Shown here piece after piece: positions 11,820 to 23,100 of a stretch of 64,000 bases of DNA. The position numbers were made by a program, and so were the translations under genes. The stretch is taken from the NCBI GenBank assembly GCA_003342815.1, contig PTEX01000133.1:1170484-1234483 (forward strand), in the 5' to 3' direction. The stretch's first letter is position 1, and every line of letters starts with the position of its first letter. This DNA comes from Eudromia elegans (Eukaryota; Chordata; Aves; Tinamiformes; Tinamidae). The notes beneath the pieces were generated by a model. The model saw only the letters and a program-made list of their open reading frames with translations. It did not search any database and had not been told where the DNA came from.

Positions 11820-14800
11820 TTATCTGTCCGGACGGGTCATTCCTGGCCTGGTTGGCACCATCATGGGCCTGGATGGCGGTCTCATCATCGGAGGCCCCGG
11901 CATCATTGGCATGTGTCCTCCCATGGGCGGCCTCATCCCTGGAGCTACATCAGGAAAAATGGGACACTCGAGACGCTAGGAAAAGGCTCTTGGGAAGAGC
12001 AGCAGCAGAGATGTATCCGTGTGGGCTGCAGATTCCCACGCCCACAGGGAGCTCTCGTGTTGTGAGCTGATGGAAGGAGCTTCCTGGCCTGGAAACTGGC
12101 CGAGAGGGACTACACTTCTCTGAAGGATATTAGCAGTTAGCAGAGGAAGAACCAAATGTCTGAGTGATATGGCCAGCTTTGACAGGATAATCTATGTCAA
12201 CCACTCAAAAGAGACTCCAGCTCAGTTGAATTGGAAAGTTTGCTGGGAAAGTGCTACAAGATCCTCAATTATCCTCAAAAATAGCCTAGTGTACTTCTTA
12301 GAGCCTTACCAGAAGAGCAGGAGCTTTAATAAAAAGTATCAAAATAATGGTTTCCATCCAAATCCTCCATTTATTCTCAGACAACCATTAAAGTGCCTAA
12401 TATCTTTGACTATACCCATACTTTATGCCTTTAGAAAACACTTAAGGAACACTCTATTGAAAACACAGTATTGCAAGGATACTTCAATACATTTACTGTG
12501 CAGAAATGTACTCAGATTTGTTCCAGTAACTACTCCAGTAGCTCCCCCTGAGAATTCTTCAAATACCAAAAAGTGCAAAAGCAGAACAGATAATCAAGAC
12601 ATTTTAGTTTGTCTTTGCTGTTCTGAAAATACTTTCTAATGCATGTTATTTTTCTGGGATACAGTACTTAGAGACACTCTAAAAGATAAGCTTCATCTAT
12701 TGCTGGAATTTATCCCTAGTGCAAAAAAGAAAATGAAAACAAGACAAATACAATTCCTTAAAGATGAGAGTGCTAAAAAACTCAAAAGATAGAACAGTAG
12801 AAAAAAAACCACAATTTACCGAGCACAGAATTTCAACTGTACAGCAAGGCTCATAAGCGTGCTCTCAACAGCGACTTTGTAGACACTGTAGAACTGTTTC
12901 GTGTCTCACCACAGAGGGGTAAAGCATCAGCACATACGTGGGTGGTATGTGCACACTGAAATACCCCACCTGAGGCTGTCCATCCATGCAGCAGCTCTAA
13001 GTGCTGCCTACAACGCAGCCAAAGGCTGAAACATGCATCACTGCAGCTGGCATCCAGCTGCTGCAGCTGCTTCATGCTGTCCACTGAGCTGCTTTTACAG
13101 CTATCAACACTCCCATAGCAGCTCGATGGAAAATGCCCCCCAAGTCCCCTGTGAACCAGACCAGCAGCAGCGCTGTTACAGAGAACCGTTTATTTCCAGA
13201 CTTACCCGGCCCCACTGGCATCATTCCTGGTGGGGGAGGACCCATCATTGGCATCATGGGAGGTCCACCCATGTGAGGGGCTGGCATCATCCCAGGTCGT
13301 GGCGGGCCAGCTGCACACAAACACAGATCAGTAACGTATCTGACTGCTTCCACACTCACCAGCCACTTGCAATGCAAAATTATTATAAAGCCTTACAGGA
13401 ATTCTGGCTAAAGTTCCGTAATCAATAAGCTGTTGTGAAGGACTTAATGATTCCATCTCCCACGGCAGCTACCAAGCAAGTGAAGGAGCACACATGAGTA
13501 ATGTGCTCTGCATGTCTAAACACAACAAAATAAAGATGACCACAGCCACTCTTATAGAGCGTTCCCTTATATTTTGGTATTCCTGAGATCAAAACTTCTT
13601 AGCTTTATTTTATTTGCAAGGCCATGAAGTGTGAAGGAAGGCTGCAGCACAGCTACAGAAAGACTTACGGAGGCTGGGAGGGGGAGGTATCATGGCTCCT
13701 CCGGGAGGCGGCGCGGAGAACGGTGAAGGGGGGATCTTCCCTTGCTGAAATGCAGCAGCTGCAAGGACAATAAAAACAAATGAAAAGAATACATAAACAG
13801 GAAAAAAAAAAAAAAAAAAAACACAGCTACAAGGTTGGTGAAGCACCCGTGTCAATCTTCCTTCCCATGTTAGGCATCCAGAGTTGATGTCACACCTAGG
13901 ATTATTAAATTGAGCTGCTCTAATTGATAAAGGTTGAAAGCAAATGACCTAGGCAGGTGACCAGAGGCATGAAAATCATCTTAAGTGACAGAGAGCGGAA
14001 GAGGAGACTGGAATTAATCAGAAGGAAGGCAAAAGATACGGAAGATGGAAATGACTAGAAAACTAAAGCTGACAGAAAGTTAACAGAGCATTTGCATTTA
14101 TCCTGTTTACAGAGAAAAGGATTGATATCCTTGGGGAAAGAAAAAAAGTAAGAGGAAAAGAGCCATTCAAAGTGAGAATAAATGCTTCTCATTTTATTCA
14201 GTCCATTAACACTAAGAATGGAAAAATCAATACCACGAGGGAGCTGAGGCCAAAAGACTCTATCCACTATTTGCTCTCCTACCTCTTAGATTTTTTTTTT
14301 ATTCAGGCTGTTCACATAAATGTGTCACTACTAACAAAAGCAAAAACAAGGCTTAGGCACTAAAAACCTCTCTTCTCAGCTATTTTGTGGATGAATGGAA
14401 ACAAATTTGTTTTGCAAGCTTCTCAAAGCCTTCAGACACCTTTTAAACTCACAGGAAATTCTAAAAACTAGCAGAGTTTGCATAAAATTCAGCTGTCCAG
14501 AAGGACCCTTGACCCACAGTAGAGCAAAGTCTGCCTGCAACAAGCCCTTATGCAGAGCTCTTGGTCTCTTCAGCAGAAACCTCCACCCTGATAAGTTCAG
14601 GCCTGAGTATCTGAGTGATGTTCCTGCTTACAGCCCCCACAGCAAGAAAACCATCACAGAGCGAGGCAAAATCATCAGGAAGAGCAGACAATAAAACACA
14701 CGGGGAAGAGACAGGAGTGATGGCAACACCACTTTCAGATAAGGTTAGTCTTACTCGTCTTGTCAATGAGGCTCTGGGCTTGCTCCTCCATCCATTTCTG

Positions 14801-15339
14801 GTAGTAATCTTTCACATTCTCTTTGTGCTTTCTGCCACTGCAGTGGGTTTTTCTCACAGACGGCTGAGAAAAAAATAACAGAAATCCAGAAATTACTGAA
14901 ACGTTTGTCAAAGTAAGGCCATGTAGCTTAAAAAATCTAACACTGGCTGATGTTGGAGCACAGGCAGAAAATGCTGCGGAGCCGGCCAAGTCACTCCCCT
15001 GCTTCTGGCTCTTCTGGTCACAGCACATCAGAGCAACAGGATGTGGCTGCGGGGAGTTTCTCACCTCCCCACGCACCGTTTTCACCCCGCGGGACGCGGC
15101 ACTCACCGAGTCATGGGTGAGGTACGTGTCGCAGTAATCGCAGTAGAACCTGTGGGGGAAGAGCCCGTTATGGCCGACACCCCTCCCGGGCGCGCGCGGG
15201 CCCCGAGGGGGCGCCTGGCCCCGGGGAAGGGGCAGAGCCCTGAGCTCGCGATGACCGCGATCCACCCCCCCGACCCGCTTAGCCACCGGGACCAACGGAA
15301 CCGGCCCCGGTACCCGCGGAACGCCGCTCACTTAGGCAT
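11820..15339 (-). CDS. SNRPC: SNRPC, U1 small nuclear ribonucleoprotein C
   Basis: Complete gene with six coding exons: 15332..15339, 15107..15149, 14755..14863, 13669..13758, 13206..13310 and 11820..11944. The total of 480 nt encodes 159 aa plus stop, the same length as human U1-C. The N-terminal U1-C zinc finger has ligands C6, C9, H24 and H30; the cysteine pair is in exon 2 and the histidine pair in exon 3. Residues 31-52 include the [15 protein letters not shown] helix. From about residue 60 the protein is Pro/Met-rich with MMP- and GPP-type repeats and ends in TRPDR. U1-C stabilises the pairing of U1 snRNA with the 5' splice site in the spliceosome. All junction phases match and all introns are GT-AG. 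Exon 1 holds just 8 coding nt. Its start lies in a CpG island divergent from ILRUN. Confidence 0.97.
11945..15331 (-). other. SNRPC introns
   Basis: Five introns: 15150-15331, 14864-15106, 13759-14754, 13311-13668 and 11945-13205. They contain no recognisable second gene. Intron 3 carries an A20 run (13802-13821) just upstream of exon 4 on the plus-strand map. Intron 5 is AT-rich with one 156-codon plus-strand open frame that resembles nothing known. Confidence 0.8.
13802..13821. repeat. A20 homopolymer
   Basis: Run of 20 A (poly-T on the SNRPC coding strand) in SNRPC intron 3, 43 nt upstream of exon 4. Confidence 0.9.
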
Positions 15340-15460
15340 GGTGCTCCCCGCCACCGGCGCCGCCGGAAGTGACGCACTCACAGAGCGCCACGGTGCCGCT
15401 GCAGCGCGCTTTAACCGCACTCGGCTGCCGCAAGAGGGCGCCCCAGCGCCCTGGCGCAGC
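15340..15460 (-). promoter_or_regulatory. SNRPC promoter region
   Basis: CpG-rich sequence directly upstream of the SNRPC ATG. It contains CCGGAAGTGACGC (15363-15375), an ETS site fused to a CRE half-site, typical of housekeeping promoters. At 15428-15442 it contains a CTCF-like CCGCAAGAGGGCGCC. No TATA box is visible. The transcription start is inferred, not located. Confidence 0.6.
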
Positions 15461-16600
15461 CTCAGCCGCCCACGGTGGCTTGCGAGGGCCAAAAGAGGCG
15501 CGGCGGCTTCGCGTTGGTGGCTGGTGCCAGGACTGGGTGGTGAGACATAAAATAGGTGGTTCTAAAAGGGGATTAAGGACGAGGATTGTTTAAAAGATGA
15601 CTCAGGCAGGCGGCAGACACACGCTTCATCCTCCAGTGGCTCTCACCACGAGACGAGTTGGTGGTTTATTGTATTTCCTGAACTAAGGGTTGGCATCAAT
15701 AAGACAAAACCAGCAGCTCTCCAGGCAATCTGTCCTCCAGGCTTCATGAAACGCAGCTCCACGTTTAACACGGTTCAGAAAGTGGAAGTTAAAGACATTT
15801 TCTGGGCACCAGGAAGTAAAACTTAATGAAGCAAAGAGAGTGTGGAAATCACGTGCGCTTCACGAGGGATGACACAGGATTCAGGAGGACCAGGGGGATT
15901 CGGGAAGTTTTCTTTAGGACTTCGCCACGAGACAGCGTCAGAGGCTGCCAAGCTCACATGACTAGGGCACTCAGAAATCACATTTTGAGCCAAACTGCAT
16001 GGCTAGCAGTGGTGGTGGGAAGGCTGGTAGAGGTGCCAAGGGAGCTTGGGCACCTCTGAATCATTTGTTGGGTCCATTACTCATCAAATGAGGCACCCAT
16101 TATAGCATACAATAAATACCATTCCACAACGTGCCGTGTTTGCTTTTCCAGATGTTTTATTCTGTATTTTGTTGTGCATTCCCTGTTTTGACTTTGAAAC
16201 ATTGGGGGTTTTGGGTTTGCTTTTGGCATTTTTTTTCTTGAAGTCAGATTACCTCTTTCCCTACTACATCACAAACAACGTCTTCCATTTGCAAGCCTCA
16301 GTAAATCTCAGGACTACCAGAACCTGCCGCTTCCTAGCACTGCCCCCAAAGCCCTTTCCCCCGCAACGCCATTAGTTCTGCCAGGAACTTGTTTTCCTTC
16401 CGAATCGCCCCACTCTTCCCTCGCAGCTCTGTCGTAATGTTTACCGAGCAAACACAGCAGCAGAGGAACCTCCTCCTCGGTCAATATGGGACACGATAAC
16501 GCGGGGACTTTGTCTGGAAGAGACACCGGGTGCACACTCGCAGGAGGACGAGAAGGGCCCCCCCTTTCCCATTTATGTTTCTCTAAAGGGATAAAATCGG
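15461..16600. other. SNRPC-ILRUN intergenic spacer
   Basis: About 1.1 kb between the two promoter regions. CpG content falls to the level of ordinary AT-rich sequence and rises again after about 16.6 kb. I see no gene or recognisable repeat. Confidence 0.7.
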
Positions 16601-17164
16601 GCCCGAAGGCGGTTGTTGACGCGGGGCATGAAAGTGGCGCGCAGCTCTGCGGAAGCCTCCGCCATCACCCACCGCCTCCTCCCAGCAGACCCTGCGCAGC
16701 CTCATTTGCATAGCCTCCTGTGACGCCGCACGCGGCTCATTTGCATACATAAACACGCGCCCTCGCCACCCGCGCCCGATGCCATATTTGGAAGCGAGGG
16801 CGCGCGCGGCTGCTGCGGGGCGGGGACCCGCCTCGCGTGACGCGACCGCCCGCCGCGCCGCGGCCAATCGGGAGCGCCGCCTCCAGTGTGACGTTTGCAT
16901 ATGCAAATCAGTCCTTTCCATACGGCGGGCCCTCGCCCTTGCGCCTCTCCTGCCGCGCCGGGGCGCCCGCGCTGACGTCACAGGCAGTGCGGCGGCCCCG
17001 CGCGCGCGCATGGGCGGGGCGGCGCGTGCGCAGGGCGGCCCGCGGCTCGCGTCGCCCGCGCCCCCTCCCCCGCGGCCCCCCCCCGCGCGCGGCCCGCGCT
17101 CCCCCCTCGCCCCCATGCGGCGCTGAGGCGGCGGCGGCGGCCCCGGGGCGGCGGCAGCGCCGCC
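16600..17164 (+). promoter_or_regulatory. ILRUN CpG-island promoter and 5'UTR
   Basis: Dense CpG island containing many classical elements: octamers ATTTGCAT at 16704-16711 and 16739-16746, inverted octamer ATGCAAAT at 16901-16908, CArG box CCATATTTGG at 16782-16791, GC box GGGGCGGGG at 16817-16825, CCAAT at 16864-16868 and full CRE TGACGTCA at 16973-16980. A three-codon uORF (ATG at 17115, TGA at 17124-17126) sits in the leader. The main ATG at 17165 has a near-ideal Kozak context, GCCGCCATGG. The transcription start probably lies between about 16.98 and 17.1 kb; this is inferred. Confidence 0.75.
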
Positions 17165-20100
17165 ATGGAGGGCATGGACGTGGACCTGGACGCGGAGCTG
17201 ATGCAGAAGTTCAGCTGCCTGGGCACCACCGACAAGGACGTGCTCATCGGCGAGTTCCAGCGGCTCCTCGGCTTCCAGCTCAGCCCCGCCGGCTGCGCCT
17301 TCTTCCTCGACATGACCAACTGGTGAGCGCGGCGCCGCGGCGGGAGGCCCCGCGGCCGCCTCGGGCCCGGCGCGAGGCCCCGCGGGGAGGCCGGGCCTGC
17401 CCGCCCGCCGCAGGCCCGGCCCGGGGGGGGCGCGTTGTACCGGGCGAAGCGGCGGGCGCTAAGGGGAGCTCTGAGGTGGGGGGGTCTCTAACATGGCAGA
17501 ACCAGGGAGGGAAGCGGCAGGACGGCGGTTTGTCCCCTCCCGGGGCCAAGGGCCGCGGGCGGGTAAAAAGTGACTAATGGACGGGGAGGTTGAGGGGAGT
17601 TTTCATGACCCAGTGAGCTATGGGAGCGCCTGGGCCTGTGGAGGTGTCTGGTCCCCCCCAAAAAACAACTCGGGGAGGGAGAGAAGAGCTATGGGGAAAG
17701 GGGGGAAGGGGCCTGGGAGCTGCCCCCGTCTCCCTGCTGGAGCTGCCTGGGTGTTTGGTGAAACTTTGCATCCTCTGGCAACCTCTGGTGTTTGGGGAGG
17801 GGGGATTTGGGCTCCTTTTCACCCGCCTCCATGGAGTTTATTGCTGCTCTGGGGGAGGAGGAGGAAACTCGAGGGGAAGATGTGGAAAAGGTGCAATCCG
17901 ATGGTGGGAAGGAGCATCCGGGGGTGCTGGGGGCTCCGGGGCTGGAGCTGCCGCTGCCTGAGCTCTCGGGCTGGGTGCTGAGGGCCCTGCCCTGGCGCCT
18001 GGGGCATCCTCCCCCCTTCCACTTGTGCTCCCGCTCTGCTAAAGGACACAGGAGAGCGAGGCGGCTCTTTCTACTGCAAGTGTCATCAACAGGGATTACG
18101 GAGCTAACTTCAGTTAATAGTTTTTCCTATTTTGGGGGGTTTCCCAAGTGAAGGTCTTGATATCAACAGTTGGAAAACTTTGGTGAAATCACTGAGCTAA
18201 TCAAGGAGTTATAAGGCAACTTTGTTATCTTTGCCCTCCATTTCTGTCCTCTTTCGGCAGTCCTATATTACACTATATTGGCAAATTTGCTTCTGCAGAG
18301 GGAGGAGAGCATTGTCAAATATAGGGTAATTTGCAAATCGATATAGTATGAAGGTAGGTCTGGCTAGAAAAGTTTGCTTTGGATAACTTTTTTTACAGCA
18401 GAAGGTGCTTTTATACTTTGTTTATGTTGTGTGAATAATACTAATAAACCAGTCTGAACTGCATACATTGCTTTATAACATAATTCCAGCTTTTATGCGA
18501 TGTTCCTTGAGAGACCCAAAAGCCTAACAGAGACAACTTGAACCTTACTCACAAAGACAGTATGTGTAATCCTAGTATTCCTGGTGTGTCTTTAAATAAA
18601 CATCATTTCAGTAGTATTTTTTAATGTACAATCTGATAACTCATGGGGAGTTCTTAAGCATTGCATCTTTTACTTACAGATGAAGAGAACCTAAAAAAAA
18701 TTGGTCGTAACAGCCTAAAATTAATTTTCCAAATTTCAATGGATGGCTGAGCTCCATTTCTTAAAACATACTGAAAGTTTTCAGCTCTTTTCGGTGTTAA
18801 TTGATAGGCCTTGCAGATGCATGGGAGAGTGTAAATAGGAAATCTGTTGAATTGGTGTCAGGTATACAAGAGTGTATTAAAAAACAGCAGCCCAGGTTGT
18901 GGTGCGGTGGCCTAGGGAGCCCTTCGGCCCCGCTGCCCTGGGTTGTGGTGCTGGCAGGTGCTGCGCGTTTCCCTCCGCTGCCCTCTGCTTCCTCCCTGGC
19001 CTGCAGAGATGTTTGTTGTGCCTCTTATTGCACGTTTTGCACTTCTGCTGTTAGGCCAAGCTGTCCTGCAAATAACCTGTCTTGATGAGACTAGCGACTC
19101 CTTTTTTCCTTTTACTAAAGGCACTTATGTTCAGCAATGATCCTTTCACTCCTTATGTATCAGGACCAATGTTCATCTGCGAGAAGCAGAGAAGGACTTC
19201 ACAGCAGGGGCAAGAGAAATGTGCTTATTTGGTAGACCAGATTCCTCATTTTAGCTTCATCTATGTCATACTTGTCTATGTGTTAATTAAATACATGTGT
19301 ATATATACACATATGATTTTCACTATAGCTTTTCTCACAAGAGTGGGAAGCTGCTCTTTGAGGACAATTATATAGTAACCAGACCTCGTGCTGCTTCCTT
19401 GTGCATGTTTGAAATATTGTGGGGTAAGTAATCTGAGCTGTAATGTGTTTTGAAAGAGTATTTCAAATAGTGTCATTAGTAATTGTATTTAAAATGCTTA
19501 AGATGAATTTGCAAGTCTACGGGGAGAGATTGATTGTTTTAAAATAGCTTTTTGGGGGCATAATTTGGGGAAAGAACTAGTGCTTGTCTGTGGAACAGGA
19601 CAGACTTGCTTGTAGTAGCCTTTTAAAGTCTGTCCCCTTCTGTACTTTACCTACAATTGCTCAATGCACTTTCAAAGTATTTGGCAGACTTAGGGCAGTA
19701 TTAAGAACCTGCCAGCTGGTTTTATTAGCAATATTGAAAAACTGCTTTAGGTAGAACATATGCATCCTAAGTTTCTGAGACTGTTCCTTGATCTTCAAGA
19801 AATGCAGGTTAACTCCTTCAGCATGTTTTCTTTTTCTGTTATTTATTAAACAGTTTCCTAGACCTCTTCTTAATAACACCTTGAATTCTGTGTTTGGGCT
19901 GCTTTATTTTCTTAGGGCTCTGCTGTGGTGCATGAATCCAACTTTGTCCTCGCAGTGTCTGGGCTATATATTCTTTAAAGGCAGCAAACATTGCCCTCTT
20001 GTTTTTGCTTTTTCCTTTTTTCTTCCTTGTTGTTGTTGTAAGGAATTCTGGGATTTTAAAGTGAGATCTTGAGCTTTCACTTTTGAACTTTAGACTTTCG

Positions 20101-23100
20101 CCTAGCACCAAAAGTTAACTGTCTGAACAGATGCCTTGACACCAAAATCTCTTCCTGGAGGACAAACCCTAGGCAGGGGAGTTGGAGGGCATTTTGCTGC
20201 CATTGCTTCTAGGCTAAGATCCCCCCTCGTTAAATGGCACGCTTAGCTGTCCCTCTGCTCCCTTCCCCCCTCCAGATGTTATGTAATCCAGACACGCGGC
20301 GGTTGGCACGCTGAAGCGCATCCAGCACCCTTGGTTTAAGGGAGGGGGCTCCGTGGGCTCTTAGAAGTGATTTTTGTGGTGAAGGCAAGTTCCAGGTGTT
20401 GTCAACAGCTCTGCAGGGTTAGCGATAGCGGGGCAAGAAACGTGTCTGAACATGTCCGGAGCTAGTGATGTCTAATTGTATCTGCTGAAGAAATTCTTCT
20501 TGAAAAGCGTTTGGGTCAAGGTTTTAATTTCAGAACGTTTAGGGCAGGCAGTTAATGCTGAATGAGCCTGTGCTGGAAGCCCTGCAAGCAAACTCTGCAG
20601 CGCAGGAGCGGCTTGGATCCACGGGCAGATGGAGCCAGAGCATATTCAGCTTTTGGAAGGCAGCAGCAAAACAAAAAGTTCTTAAATGAGTGCCTGGTCA
20701 TCAGCGATGTGGATCAGAGTGAGGGTAAGAGCAGAGGAAACTTGATTCAGATTTTTTTTTTTTTTTTTTTAATATCTAGTTATAACCTACATTCTAAAAC
20801 TCACTGGATTCTTGTTAAGTTGATATGGAAACTGTGCTATAACAAGGAAGAGGATTTTGTTCTTAATAGGAGAGTATACTGGCAGTGGTGAGGGTGAGAA
20901 GCTGTAGAAGAATACTTGGAGTTGCTTTAATTCCAAGAAAAAGTGGAATAATTCAAATTGAAGTAGTTAATAATGCTGGATTTGAAATTCATATTTCAAC
21001 ACAATTGGCTGTGAAGGTGTTCCTGACTTTGGAGACTCACTTTAATTCCGCAGTTAGCATATAATATTTGTTTACATTCGTTTCTGTTTAGAAAGGGTTT
21101 TTTTAGTAGGTGTGAGATGTGGTTGAGTTTTATCAAGTAATGATTTCCATTGTGCATTTAAAAAGATTGTAGCAAATAAGCTTTTTTGAACAGAAAATTA
21201 GACTGTCTTGTAAGGCAGTCTTTTCATGGGACATATTTGTTCTGGAAGAACCATTATTTTTACTTAAAAGAATTTGTAGCTGCAGCATGGTTTAACTAGT
21301 GCTCAAAGGAGGAGGATGTGCATACAAATATTTATGAATTATCTTTATATTTTATCTCTGAAAATACTACAGCAAACTGCTGCAAAACCCCTTACCAAAT
21401 TGTGTAAGGTGTAGAGCGTTTCTGTAGGTATGAGTGAGGGAAGCCAGTGGGAAGTAGGGATTAAGTATTTGCAGGGCTGATTTTACGTCAGAAATCTGAC
21501 ATTTTTCTCTCTTCGTAATGAAAATTTATTTATTATTTATGCAGTTGCTTTATTAGTCTTGAGAAAAGCTCCTGCCTGAAAAATACATGTTGATCTCTCT
21601 TAAGTGTGCTGCTTAAAACACCCTTAGTTCTTTATATCATATGAACCCCCTATATTGTCTAGAAGTGGGTGCACTTGATCAGGAGTCTGAAGGCTGTTTT
21701 AGCTAATAGGTTTATTGCTCTTGCTAAATGCTTGATTTCTGGTTTTAGCACAGTAGACACGGTGATACTGTCAGTAATACTCTGCTCTGGAGAGGAATGC
21801 GTCTTAATATGGGGGGTTTTAAATGCTCTATCTCGGAGCTCAAGTGTAAACAAGTGACCATGTGATGTCTATAGGATACTACTACTCGTGCATAGGCAGC
21901 TCCGTCATCTTCCTCGATGTAATAAGCTTTTTCTGTCAAAGTAAATTGCAGTTTAGTGTAGTTAGTTAGCTCCTACGCAGACTAAATCATCATTCAGTAA
22001 CTTTTCTTCTTTTTCCTTCACCTAGCTGTGTTCTGTTTCAAGGATCAGTGGAACAAAACATATGCAGAAGGCAGATATAAGGAGACACACAGATTTTGCA
22101 GCCATAAAGTTTTAGGCGTTTCCCATCAGGACATGAATACTGAGATGGAATGTGTCATCTTAGCTGCATCTGTCTCTGCACCATCAAGGCTTTTATCATG
22201 TGGTTTTATCAAAAGCCAGCTTTATTGATTACAACATACATAATAAATGTAAAGCTTTTATGTCCGTGTAAGCATCATTGGATTTGCTACAAAGATTTAT
22301 GCTCTCACAAGTAGGGAGTTGTGATGTGTGCTTTACCTCAGCAGAGTTCGAGGATCCCTGCTGTCTGTGTTTTGTCTGCTCTCTGTCTCAGTCCATGGGA
22401 CTCCTGTCACTTCCCTTTGGCTAATCCATGTTCTGATTAATCTGAGGAAAACTTCCTCTGTGCCCTGTATAAATCTCAAGCTTAATCTAGGGCTGTTTTC
22501 CTTTGGAGAGGCTTGTTGGGGGGATCCCAAGTTGTCTTATCATGGAGGAGGCAGGAAACCTGAGGAGAAAAACGAACTTTTAGGTAAATCCTTGTTCTCT
22601 CTTAGAAAATTTTGGGGGTTAATTAAGTGCTCATCCAGGCATCTAGGAAGGCAATGATAGTGATAGGAGGGAGGTCATATTATTTCCTTCTCTTCTTCCT
22701 ATATATAAAAGTCTCGTGCTGTTTATGCACCTCAGTAAATGACAAGTGTTTTAAGTGATGTGTCTCTTAATCCGCTTCTAGTCAGATTAATATTTGTAGA
22801 TGCTGTCTAGTTGAAAACTGGCTTTAAGAAATTATTCAGAGTTTTGGAAAAGTTAAGCAGGGAGTAGGGAAAGAGGAAGATGATAATTTAAATAAGATAT
22901 TCTTAACCTAGTGATAAGCTACTGTGCTAAGGGACAGAAAAGAGTAATGTCTCTATGTATAGAGACAAGCCTGGTGGCTCTTGAAGTTGCCAAAATGTCA
23001 GGGGAGTGAGTTGCAGTCTCTAGGAGTAGCTCTTGTTGAGTGAAGTGTAGATAGGGTCATTCATACTGTGTGTCTGGGGAGCAGAAAATAGTATTTTACA

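Noticed and set aside
12169..12639. 156-codon plus-strand open frame in SNRPC intron 5
   Set aside because: Antisense to the gene, AT-rich, no domain, no promoter context. Length is within chance for this composition.
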